From DATKMP01 sp035541775 (GTDB lineage Bacteria; Bacteroidota; Ignavibacteria; UBA10030), in assembly GCA_035541775.1 (NCBI GenBank), contig DATKMP010000049.1, forward strand, positions 1 through 7,067: a stretch of DNA of 7,067 nucleotides. The letters run 5' to 3'. A program made the position numbers and the translations under genes. The stretch's first letter is position 1. Each line of letters starts with the position of its first letter. Below, in pieces: positions 1-7,067 of this stretch. Below the pieces are notes generated by a model. That model made no database searches and was not told the DNA's origin. It saw only the letters and a list, made by a program, of their open reading frames with translations.

Positions 1-2444
1 TTTCGTTGGATGAAACTCAGTGGCCCAACGTTCAGGTTCCTGCTTCCATTGATTATGAAGGAAGAATCGTTTTCCGAAAAAAATTCACCATCGATAGTGC
101 GCTGATTCAATCATCGGCATTCAAGTTCGTTGCACTGGGCATCAACGATGAATGCGAAGTGTACATCAACGAACAATTTGTCGGAAAGCATGCCGGCGGC
201 TCCTCCAATGTCGAGCTCGATGTACCGCAAGAAATTTTGGATCCGGATGGCGAGAATATCATTTCGATTGTTGTGAACAACACGTTGAATGGACGTACCA
301 CGCTGCCGGTACGCCAGCAAGTGTGGGGATGGAAAAATTATAACGGTTTGTTACGCGATGTCTTCATTGTTGCAACGCCGCGATTATGGATCGATAAATT
401 GCATGCGCAAACATCGCTGAACGGAAATTTTAGTCAAGGGGCGCTTTCCATAGACGCTGTGATCAGTGCGCGGACATTTGCAGGATTTCATCATGACTCG
501 CTGGCGCGTTCGACGAAACCGAAAAATGTTTCGTATCTTCTCGCCGCAGAATTATACGAGCGGTTCTCCGATGCATTAGTTTCACAAATTGCTTCTGCCT
601 CGCTTCCGGTCGAACAGAACAAAGACACCAAAGCGCATGTACAACTGCAGGTCAATGCGCCGAAGTTATGGTCGCCGGATTCGCCGGAAATGTATCTTCT
701 CAAAACTTCCATTATTGCAATCGATGGAAAGCAGCGGACGCTTGTCGATCAATACAATATCAACGTCGGTTTTACGTCTGTGCGTGTAGAGAAGCAGGGA
801 TTTTTCTTGAACGGCAATGCTATCGTTTTGAAAGGCGTTGTGTGGAATGAAGATTCTCCCAAACAAGGCGCATCATTGACCTACGAACAAATGGAAAAAG
901 ATGTCGTGCTTATGAAATCGCTCGGCGCGAATGCCGTACGCTTTGCATTTCATCCGCCGCATCCGTATATGCTTAACTTGTGCAGCCGGTACGGATTGTG
1001 CGTGTTGGAAGAAACGCCCGTCTGGAATGTACCGGGAGAAATATTAGGCGATGAAACATTCCAAACCAATGCAGAAGTGCAAGTGCACGAAATGGTGGAA
1101 CGTGATGCGAATTATCCGTGTGTCCTTGCATGGGGCATCGGCGATTTGTTTGATGTGGCCGATGGACGCTCCGTCGATTTTGTTAAGCGGATGACAACTG
1201 CGATCAAACCGTTAGACACCCGGCCGGTATATTACAATACGGGAATGTTGACGAACGATAAGTGCAAGACACTGGTAGATTTCGTTGGATTTATTCCACC
1301 CTCGACGGATCTAAAAAATTTCCGTTCCGTATTAGCGAATTGGAAAAATGAACATGCCGACCAGCCAGCACTTGTCCTGGCGTACGGAAAAGAAGTAATC
1401 CAAAACGATCACAACGGATACAGCGACCCGCTTTCCCAAGAATCACAAGCGCGATTTTTCATGCAATCGTATGCCGCAATCAAAGATGCAAATTATGCCG
1501 GCAGTTTCGTCCTTGCATTTGCCGATTGGCGCGGCACGCATCCTTTGATGAGCGTCGATGCAGCAGATCATTATATGTACCCCATCGGGCTTGTCAGCGC
1601 GTGGCGGGAAAAACGCCTGGCATACGATATTGTCCATGCGCTTTATACGGATGAACGCATCGGCGCAATTCCTGCCGGGAATTTCCGCGGAAGCTTTCCC
1701 GTCGTGCATGTACTTACGGGATTGTTGGTCATCATTTTAATCGGATATCAGGCGGCCTATAATCGCCGGTTTGGCGAATCGCTGCGCCGCGCGTTGCTGC
1801 GTTCGTATAATTTTTATTCCGACCTGCGCAACTTACACACGGTTTCAATTTTACATACGCTCATGCTTGCGACAACGATATCCATTACACTTGCGGGAGT
1901 TTTTTCCAGCTTGATGTATCATTATCGCACCGATAAATTTTTCGATTATATGGTCACCATGGTGTTGATTTCCAATCCGTGGAAACAACAATTTCTTCAT
2001 GCAGCATGGCACCCGTTGTGGGGCATTCTTTTGCTCAGTGCGTCCTTTTTTATAGCGGCGTGGGTGATGGCGTTCGTGCTGAGATTTTTTGCGCTGTTTG
2101 TGAAAACAAAAGTATCGCTGATCCATGTCTATTCTGTTTCGGTATGGGCGGCGGCTCCGCTGGTGTTTCTCAGTCCGGTAGCGATGGCTGTGTCGAAGAT
2201 CATGGAAAATTCGTCGTATGTTCTTCCATCCCTGCTTGTCGTTTTTTTATTTTTAGTGTGGACATTCTTCCGCATCTTAAAAGGAATTTCCGTTGTCTTT
2301 GAAGCAAATCCGGTGAAGGTGCATCTCGGCGGCGTCATCATCGCGATGTCGTTTGTCGGCGGCGTCTACTATTATGCTGATTCGGCGCATGCGCTTGGTG
2401 CGTATATCGAATTTCTTTTTCATCTGGCGCAGAATGTCGGATAA
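1..2444 (+). CDS. GH2-like (beta-galactosidase/glucuronidase fold) protein with C-terminal Yip1-like membrane domain, 5' end missing
   Basis: The reading frame is open to the left edge, so the N terminus and any signal peptide lie outside; the TTG at 6 is not a convincing start. Residues are numbered from that TTG codon. Visible order: GH2 sugar-binding jelly roll to about 125 (family-like YNGLLRD at 112-118), immunoglobulin-like domain about 126-258, then a TIM barrel about 272-560 with LKGVVWNED (275-283), VRFAFHPPHP (311-320) and VLEETPVW (333-340). The acid/base GNE motif is replaced by GDL (379-381), and the nucleophile EYG motif by AYG (459-461), so hydrolase activity is doubtful. About six hydrophobic segments follow (566-585, 613-637, 670-697, 705-729, 739-758, 772-791); the last five look like a Yip1-type bundle. 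I infer a membrane-anchored carbohydrate-binding or pseudoenzyme protein with the GH2 part probably outside the cytoplasm. The stop codon overlaps the smc start by one base. The fold is secure; the function is not. Confidence 0.85.
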   Translation, partial: SLDETQWPNVQVPASIDYEGRIVFRKKFTIDSALIQSSAFKFVALGINDECEVYINEQFVGKHAGGSSNVELDVPQEILDPDGENIISIVVNNTLNGRTTLPVRQQVWGWKNYNGLLRDVFIVATPRLWIDKLHAQTSLNGNFSQGALSIDAVISARTFAGFHHDSLARSTKPKNVSYLLAAELYERFSDALVSQIASASLPVEQNKDTKAHVQLQVNAPKLWSPDSPEMYLLKTSIIAIDGKQRTLVDQYNINVGFTSVRVEKQGFFLNGNAIVLKGVVWNEDSPKQGASLTYEQMEKDVVLMKSLGANAVRFAFHPPHPYMLNLCSRYGLCVLEETPVWNVPGEILGDETFQTNAEVQVHEMVERDANYPCVLAWGIGDLFDVADGRSVDFVKRMTTAIKPLDTRPVYYNTGMLTNDKCKTLVDFVGFIPPSTDLKNFRSVLANWKNEHADQPALVLAYGKEVIQNDHNGYSDPLSQESQARFFMQSYAAIKDANYAGSFVLAFADWRGTHPLMSVDAADHYMYPIGLVSAWREKRLAYDIVHALYTDERIGAIPAGNFRGSFPVVHVLTGLLVIILIGYQAAYNRRFGESLRRALLRSYNFYSDLRNLHTVSILHTLMLATTISITLAGVFSSLMYHYRTDKFFDYMVTMVLISNPWKQQFLHAAWHPLWGILLLSASFFIAAWVMAFVLRFFALFVKTKVSLIHVYSVSVWAAAPLVFLSPVAMAVSKIMENSSYVLPSLLVVFLFLVWTFFRILKGISVVFEANPVKVHLGGVIIAMSFVGGVYYYADSAHALGAYIEFLFHLAQNVG

Positions 2445-2446
2445 TG
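2442..2446 (+). other. TAATG stop/start overlap between the GH2-like gene and smc
   Basis: The TAA stop of the upstream gene (2442-2444) shares its last A with the ATG of smc (2444-2446). No good Shine-Dalgarno sequence lies before this ATG: only a GGA ends two bases upstream. Translation of smc therefore probably depends on ribosomes terminating on the upstream gene, or on the low-SD initiation common in Bacteroidota-type bacteria. The coupling is inferred from the overlap. Confidence 0.8.
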
Positions 2447-5400
2447 TATTTATCAAAACTCGAAATATTCGGATTTAAATCCTTCGCACAAAAAGTCAAT
2501 CTGTCGTTTGATGCGGGAATGACGGCGATTGTCGGCCCGAACGGCTGCGGCAAGACCAACGTGGTGGATGCGATCCGCTGGGCGCTCGGCGAACAAAAAC
2601 CGACGATGCTCCGAAGCGATAAAATGGAAGACGTGATTTTTAACGGCACCAAATCGCGCAAGCCGTTAAACGTTGCGGAAGTGTCCATCACCATTGAAAA
2701 CACCAAAGGCATTCTGCCAAGCGAGTATTCCGAAGTGACCATTACCCGCCGCGTCTTTCGCTCTGGCGAAAGCGAATATTATTTAAATAAAACATTGTGC
2801 CGCTTAAAAGACATTCGAGACTTGTTTATGGATACCGGCATGGGGTCGGATGCCTATTCGGTCATCGAATTGAAAATGGTAGAAAGTATTTTAAGCGATA
2901 GTTCGGATGAACGAAGAAGATTGTTTGAAGAATCCGCGGGCGTGACGAAATACAAATATCGCCGCAAAGAAGCAAATCGCCGCCTGGAAGATGTTCGGAA
3001 AGACTTAACCCGGGTCAACGATATTATCCGAAGCGTAGAAAAAGCGGTGAACTCGTTGGAACGCCAAGCCCAGAAAGCAGAAAAGTACAACGAGTTGGTG
3101 AAACAATTAGAAACATTGGAAATCGATTTATTGCATCGGGATTATGCCAATATTGTTTCTATGCTCGATCCGTTGCGCCAGCAACTGGATGTCGCGGTGG
3201 ACGAAAAAAATACTTTAGAAGTTGAAGTCAAACAAGAAGAGACGCTGTTAGATGTTCTGCGTCAAGAGTTGGAATCCTTGGAACATCAGTTGACGGTAAC
3301 GCAGGAAGATTTAAGCGAACGCCAGCATGCGATGCATGGGTTGGATCAGAAAAAAACCGCCATGCATGAACGCCGCCGTTCGATGGAATCGAATATTGAA
3401 CGCTTCGAGCGGGAGAACGTTGAGCTTGCACAGCAAACGGTTGAGCTTGAACAAAAGCAAGCGGAGTTCACAAAATCGTTAGAAGAACTTCGCGCGCGAA
3501 TCATTGTTGCGGAAGAATTGTATCGGCAAAAAAAATCACAACTCGATGAATTCGAATTACAACTCAATGCAAAACGCGGCGAGTTGAAATCGAATCAAGA
3601 GCAAGTGATCGCTATGCTGCATGAAGTATCCGAACTTCGCAATCGCGAAAATCAGGTGAAGGCGCGAAGAGAAAACATTCGCGGGCGTATGAGCCATCTT
3701 GCCGAAGAACAAAAATCAGCGCGAGCCGAAGTGGCGAAGAATGAAGAATTGATTGCCGCGTTGGGCACGGAAAATCGGCAGCTGCGATTCGCGTTTGCCG
3801 AAGCGGAAGTGCGTGCCAATCAAATGGAAGCATATAAACTAAAACTGCAAGAAGAAATTGAACAGCTTCGCAAACAGGATTATGAAATTCTTGGCGATAC
3901 GGAGCGCACGCAGGCGCGCATCGATTTTCTAAAAGGGCTGGTGGAAAGTTTTGACGGCTATTCTGAAGGCGCGAAATATCTCATTACCAGCAGCGAGTGG
4001 CGTTCAAAAGTTCAAAACACGGTCGGCGAAGCTGTGCAAACGGCATCGCAATATCGCGTGGCAATCGAAACCGCTCTCGGCGAAGCGATGGGTTACGTTG
4101 TCGTCGAAAATGTTGAAGAAGCATACGCCGCGATGGAGTTTTTAAAGCAAAGTAAAAAAGGCAAAGCCACATTTATTTGTTTGAATCGCCTGCCGCACAT
4201 AACCAATCATCGTGCGCCGTTAACGATGGACGGCATCATCAATTGGGCGAGCAATGTCGTCCAGGTTGAGGACAACCATGAACGATTGTTTAATTTTCTA
4301 TTAGATGAAACGTTGATCGTGAACGATGTCGCCTCTGCGTTGAATGTCATTCAACAATATTCGAATGTCCGCTGTATCACGTTAGACGGAGAAGTTGTCA
4401 CGGGCAAAGGCGTTGTGCGCGGCGGCAGTGTTCGGCAGGATGAAGGCGGACACATCAGCAAAAAATCGCAGCTGGAAGAATTGACGATTGAATTTAACAA
4501 ATTGCGTGAACGGCATAAGCGCATAGAATCCGATCTCAATAAAAAATCGAATGAACTCGAAACCGTTGACCTGAAAAAATTAACCGACGAAGCGCGCACG
4601 ATTGAACAGCAAAAAACAACCGTCGAAATCCGCATGGCACAAAGCGAGTTCGAGAAAAAACGCGCACAAGAAAATATCGAACGTACGACGTTGGAGTCCG
4701 AAAAACTTTCGCAAGAAATTACCGCATTGACGTCGGAACTTGAATTGCTTGCGCCGTCGCTTGCCGAGCGAGAACAACGCCAGGCAAGCGCCGAACAGCA
4801 GGTCGGCGCCGCGACGAGCGAAGTGGAAACGATGGATGCATTGTGGAATGAATATTCCCGCCTCGCAAGCGAAGCGAACGTCGCTGTGCTCAATTTGAAA
4901 AGCGAAGAGCGAAGCGCCTTACAGTCCATCGAGCATGCAGAATCGACTCTGCAATCGATCGCGACGACATCGGAATTGCGGACATCGGAAATTGAGCAAG
5001 CCAAAGGCGTAATCGTTTCGCTCACGACACAGCTTCAAGAATTAGATGCCGCGCTGCTGGAAGTACAAAGAGAATATAACGGCATCTTGGAGCAGAAAAA
5101 AACAGTCGATCTGGATTATTCTGCCAAGCGCAGCCGGATGCATGAGATCGAATTAAAATTAAAAGATGAACGCATGCGGCAGGAAGGTTCGTTGAAGTCT
5201 GCATACGATCTTGAAATGAAAATTCAAGAACTGACCATGAAGTCGGAAACTCTTAAAGCACGCGCCAAGGAAGATTTTGATGTCGAGATGCAGGTGAAAG
5301 AATTTCACGATGCGGATCAGTACGATCTTCCAGCGGCACGGGAAGAAGTACGCACGCTGAAAAATAAAATTCAACAGCTCGGTGCCGTCAACTTTGCGGC

Positions 5401-5992
5401 GTTCGATGAATATAAAAGTGAAAAAGAGCGGTTGGATTTCATGTCGTCGCAGCGCGACGATCTGGAGCAATCCGAAAAAACATTATTAACGACCATTGAC
5501 GAAATCAATGCGACAGCGCAAAAACAATTTCTCGATATTTTTGAACAAATTCGGGAAAACTTTATCGTGACCTTCAAGGGGTTGTTTATGGAAGGCGATG
5601 AATGCGATTTGCGATTGGAAGAAAATGTCGATCCCTTGGAAGCGCACATTGAAATTGTTGCGAAGCCGCGCGGCAAACGCCCGACCTCGATCGACTTGCT
5701 TTCCGGCGGCGAAAAAACATTGACGGCAATCGCGTTGTTGTTTGCGATTTATCTTGTCAAGCCGAGTCCGTTTTGCATTCTCGACGAAGTAGATGCGCCG
5801 CTGGACGATACGAACATCGATCGCTTTGCGCGCATCATTCGTAAGTTTTCGGTCAATACGCAGTTTATTGTCGTAACGCACAACAAACGGACGATGGAAG
5901 CGGCGAACGCTATGTACGGCGTAACGATGGAAGAAGAAGGAATTTCGAAATTGGTTTCTGTTCGCTTTAACGAAGAGGCACAGAAAAATTAG
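2444..5992 (+). CDS. smc: Chromosome segregation/condensation ATPase Smc
   Basis: Smc forms an ATP-gated ring with ScpA and ScpB that loops and compacts the chromosome and helps origins separate. The protein is 1182 residues, the usual bacterial Smc length. It has Walker A GPNGCGKTN (31-39), an arginine-finger candidate R57 in a conserved LRSDKMEDVIF block (56-66), and a long coiled coil from about 170 to 500. The hinge spans about 503-662, opening with FDGYSEG and closing with the glycine-rich VVRGGS segment. A second coiled coil runs from about 670 to 1020. The C-terminal head has the signature LSGGEKT (1086-1092) and Walker B FCILDEVDAPLDD (1110-1122) with D1114 and E1115. The ATG is fixed by the typical N terminus MYLSKLEIFGFKSF. 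One oddity is that the Q-loop glutamine position holds Leu143 (IELKM), apparently a trait of Bacteroidota/Chlorobiota Smc. The gene is intact. ScpA/ScpB are not in the window. Confidence 0.98.
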   Translation: MYLSKLEIFGFKSFAQKVNLSFDAGMTAIVGPNGCGKTNVVDAIRWALGEQKPTMLRSDKMEDVIFNGTKSRKPLNVAEVSITIENTKGILPSEYSEVTITRRVFRSGESEYYLNKTLCRLKDIRDLFMDTGMGSDAYSVIELKMVESILSDSSDERRRLFEESAGVTKYKYRRKEANRRLEDVRKDLTRVNDIIRSVEKAVNSLERQAQKAEKYNELVKQLETLEIDLLHRDYANIVSMLDPLRQQLDVAVDEKNTLEVEVKQEETLLDVLRQELESLEHQLTVTQEDLSERQHAMHGLDQKKTAMHERRRSMESNIERFERENVELAQQTVELEQKQAEFTKSLEELRARIIVAEELYRQKKSQLDEFELQLNAKRGELKSNQEQVIAMLHEVSELRNRENQVKARRENIRGRMSHLAEEQKSARAEVAKNEELIAALGTENRQLRFAFAEAEVRANQMEAYKLKLQEEIEQLRKQDYEILGDTERTQARIDFLKGLVESFDGYSEGAKYLITSSEWRSKVQNTVGEAVQTASQYRVAIETALGEAMGYVVVENVEEAYAAMEFLKQSKKGKATFICLNRLPHITNHRAPLTMDGIINWASNVVQVEDNHERLFNFLLDETLIVNDVASALNVIQQYSNVRCITLDGEVVTGKGVVRGGSVRQDEGGHISKKSQLEELTIEFNKLRERHKRIESDLNKKSNELETVDLKKLTDEARTIEQQKTTVEIRMAQSEFEKKRAQENIERTTLESEKLSQEITALTSELELLAPSLAEREQRQASAEQQVGAATSEVETMDALWNEYSRLASEANVAVLNLKSEERSALQSIEHAESTLQSIATTSELRTSEIEQAKGVIVSLTTQLQELDAALLEVQREYNGILEQKKTVDLDYSAKRSRMHEIELKLKDERMRQEGSLKSAYDLEMKIQELTMKSETLKARAKEDFDVEMQVKEFHDADQYDLPAAREEVRTLKNKIQQLGAVNFAAFDEYKSEKERLDFMSSQRDDLEQSEKTLLTTIDEINATAQKQFLDIFEQIRENFIVTFKGLFMEGDECDLRLEENVDPLEAHIEIVAKPRGKRPTSIDLLSGGEKTLTAIALLFAIYLVKPSPFCILDEVDAPLDDTNIDRFARIIRKFSVNTQFIVVTHNKRTMEAANAMYGVTMEEEGISKLVSVRFNEEAQKN

Positions 5993-5994
5993 TG
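5990..5994 (+). other. TAGTG stop/start overlap between smc and the HAD phosphatase gene
   Basis: The TAG of smc (5990-5992) shares its G with a GTG codon (5992-5994) that can start the next gene. A purine-rich AGAGG (5974-5978) sits 13 bases before the GTG, rather far for a Shine-Dalgarno site, so coupled reinitiation is the likelier route. An in-frame ATG at 6001 is an alternative start with no better upstream site. Confidence 0.6.
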
Positions 5995-6717
5995 AACGGT
6001 ATGGTTCGTGTTTATTGTGATTTTGACGGAACGGTGTGCACGCGGGATATCGGCGAAGAATTATTTCGTTCGTTTGCCGGTGAATCGGTGGACGCATTGG
6101 TCGATGGCCTTTTGCATGGCAAGATCAATTCACAAGAGTGGCTGCGGCAGATGTGTGACGCAATTCCATCAATGAGCCGGGAAATTTTTGAGACATATGT
6201 AGATCAGTTTGCCGTTGATCCGCATTTTGCTGCGTTCGTGCAGTTTGCTGAAGAGCGTCGCGTTGCGGTCACCGTCGTCAGTGATGGGCTCGATGCGTAT
6301 GTTGGACGCGTGTTGTGGAAAGCAGGATTGAACCGAGTTCCGTTCTTTGCCAATCATGCGGAATTTATGACGGTCAACGGAACGCCGAAGCTGGCAGTTT
6401 CTTTCCCGCACACCGATGCAGAATGTGCGTCGTGCGGTAATTGCAAACGCAATCACATGCTGACGCAATCCGCGGATGAAGATTTGATGGTCTATGTCGG
6501 CGACGGATTTTCGGACCGCTGTCCCGTTCATTATGCAGACGTCGTGTTTGCGAAGCGGCACCTGATCAAACATTGCCAGCAGCAAAATATCACGTATCAC
6601 GAATTTCAAAATTTCGGAGACGTGCAAAAAAAATTAGAAGAAATTTTACTGCGCAAGCGTATCCGGCACCGGCGGGAAGCGGCGATGGCGCGGCGCGATG
6701 TGTTTATGCAAGGATAA
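5992..6717 (+). CDS. HAD-superfamily phosphatase, MtnX-like (HAD-IB type)
   Basis: A soluble phosphatase of 241 residues from GTG 5992, or 238 from ATG 6001; both keep all motifs. Using GTG numbering, motif I is DFDGT (10-14), with Asp10 the expected phospho-acceptor and Asp12 the acid/base. Motif II is Ser97 in VVSDG, motif III is Lys152, and motif IV is GDGFSD (170-175) binding Mg. A loop with Cys145, Cys148 and Cys151 directly precedes Lys152; a comparable Cys-rich segment ending in CK occurs in Bacillus MtnX, as I recall it. The downstream VFAKRHLIKHCQQQNITY stretch also resembles that family. MtnX removes phosphate from 2-hydroxy-3-keto-5-methylthiopentenyl-1-phosphate in methionine salvage, but no other salvage gene is visible, so the substrate is unassigned; a phosphoserine-phosphatase-like role is possible. 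The C terminus (about 220-237) is an arginine-rich, probably helical tail. The gene overlaps smc by one base. Confidence 0.88.
   Translation: MNGMVRVYCDFDGTVCTRDIGEELFRSFAGESVDALVDGLLHGKINSQEWLRQMCDAIPSMSREIFETYVDQFAVDPHFAAFVQFAEERRVAVTVVSDGLDAYVGRVLWKAGLNRVPFFANHAEFMTVNGTPKLAVSFPHTDAECASCGNCKRNHMLTQSADEDLMVYVGDGFSDRCPVHYADVVFAKRHLIKHCQQQNITYHEFQNFGDVQKKLEEILLRKRIRHRREAAMARRDVFMQG
6710..6714 (+). promoter_or_regulatory. Shine-Dalgarno-like AAGGA before the GTG at 6722
   Basis: AAGGA lies seven bases upstream of GTG 6722, inside the last codons of the phosphatase gene. It is the best-placed ribosome binding site in the window and decides the start of the last, truncated gene, which has no nearby in-frame ATG before residue 23. 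Confidence 0.6.
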
Positions 6718-6721
6718 AGAA

Positions 6722-7067
6722 GTGAAAGCATTACGAAATAAATTATTTACGTTACGCAGTTACACGCCCATTCCGTTTTTGTTATTGATGCTCGTGTTCG
6801 CTCAACCGACCGTCGCAACGATGGCACTGGGATTTATTCTCGTTGTGCTCGGAGAATTTTTTCGATTCTACGGTGTGGCGTATGCCGGAAGTTTAACGCG
6901 CGTTACCGGAAGTGTCGGTGCGCCGGAAGTGATCGTTGCAGGTCCGTTCGCACGCGTCCGCAATCCGCTATATGTCGGCAATATGCTCACGTACATCGGC
7001 ATCGGCATAATGTCGAACGCGCTGTTCCCGTGGCTCGTGCTTGCGGCATTCGCTTGGTTCAGTTTTC
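6722..7067 (+). CDS. Isoprenylcysteine carboxyl methyltransferase (ICMT)/phospholipid methyltransferase-like membrane protein, 3' end missing
   Basis: GTG at 6722 opens a frame that stays open to the right edge, giving 115 complete codons. The start is supported by AAGGA seven bases upstream and by a short 4-base gap from the previous stop. The N terminus is basic (KALRNKLFTLR), followed by hydrophobic segments at about 16-27, 31-55 and 88-113. GPFARVRNPLYVG (74-86) matches the GPyxxxRxPxYxG motif of the ICMT/PEMT-type integral membrane methyltransferases, which transfer a methyl group from S-adenosylmethionine to lipid or prenyl-cysteine-like acceptors. The C-terminal half, which carries the rest of the SAM site, is outside the window, so activity cannot be judged. 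Bacterial members mostly have unknown acceptors; no specific substrate is proposed. It is probably in the same operon as the upstream genes. Confidence 0.75.
   Translation, partial: MKALRNKLFTLRSYTPIPFLLLMLVFAQPTVATMALGFILVVLGEFFRFYGVAYAGSLTRVTGSVGAPEVIVAGPFARVRNPLYVGNMLTYIGIGIMSNALFPWLVLAAFAWFSF

Noticed and set aside
6..8. TTG as the start codon of the first gene
   Set aside because: The frame stays open to the left edge, and the protein begins inside the GH2 jelly-roll domain (WPNVQVPASID), so the real start and any signal peptide are upstream of the window.
1280..1290. Repeat of the 11-base string TTTCGTTGGAT found at 1-11 and again at 1280-1290
   Set aside because: The copies are short, lie in coding sequence, and have no matching flanks; a chance match.
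4351..5025. Long open frame on the minus strand (224 codons) inside smc
   Set aside because: It is antisense to the Smc C-terminal coiled coil; its Ser/Arg/Cys-rich composition is what the reverse complement of Glu/Lys/Ala-rich codons gives. No domain is recognisable and the sense gene is certain.
5486..6097. Minus-strand open frame (203 codons) spanning the smc/phosphatase junction
   Set aside because: It is antisense to the highly conserved Smc ATPase head and to HAD motif I, is rich in Arg, Phe and Asn, and has no recognisable domain; a shadow of the sense genes.
6718..6721. Possible terminator or promoter between the phosphatase and methyltransferase-like genes
   Set aside because: The gap is only four bases, with no hairpin or T-run and no room for a promoter; the adjoining genes appear co-transcribed.

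Overview
The window holds four genes, all on the + strand and nearly gapless: a 5'-truncated membrane-anchored glycoside hydrolase family 2 (GH2)-like protein, a complete chromosome-partition ATPase Smc, a complete HAD phosphatase of the MtnX-like group, and the start of an isoprenylcysteine-methyltransferase-type membrane protein that runs off the right edge. Neighbouring genes overlap by one base (TAATG at 2442-2446 and TAGTG at 5990-5994) or are 4 bases apart (6718-6721). There is no intergenic stretch long enough for a promoter or terminator, so this looks like the middle of one co-transcribed unit. I see no RNA gene, mobile element, CRISPR array or other repeat structure.

The best taxonomic clue is Smc. 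Its N-terminal head contains the string VIELKMVESIL where Smc of Firmicutes and Proteobacteria carries a glutamine-containing Q-loop (IxQGxV). From memory, the IELKM form is typical of Smc in the Bacteroidota/Chlorobiota/Ignavibacteriota group. Weak Shine-Dalgarno signals at two of the three visible starts and moderate base composition fit that group. I cannot name a genus.

Region by region: 1-2444 encodes a GH2-like ectodomain (jelly roll, immunoglobulin-like domain, TIM barrel) followed by about six membrane segments, the last five resembling a Yip1-type bundle. Both catalytic glutamates expected in an active GH2 enzyme appear to be replaced (Leu381 and Ala459), so this may be a sugar-binding pseudoenzyme. 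2444-5992 encodes Smc with intact Walker A, arginine finger, signature motif and Walker B. 5992-6717 encodes the HAD phosphatase with all four HAD motifs and a Cys-rich loop. 6722 to the end encodes the N-terminal 115 residues of a membrane methyltransferase-like protein.

The genes do not form an obvious pathway. Smc is a housekeeping gene; its partners here have membrane or envelope and small-molecule roles, and their tight packing may reflect economical genome layout rather than shared function. The most notable observation is the apparently inactive GH2 domain fused to a multi-pass membrane domain and translationally coupled to smc. I found no clear evidence for a wholly new system.
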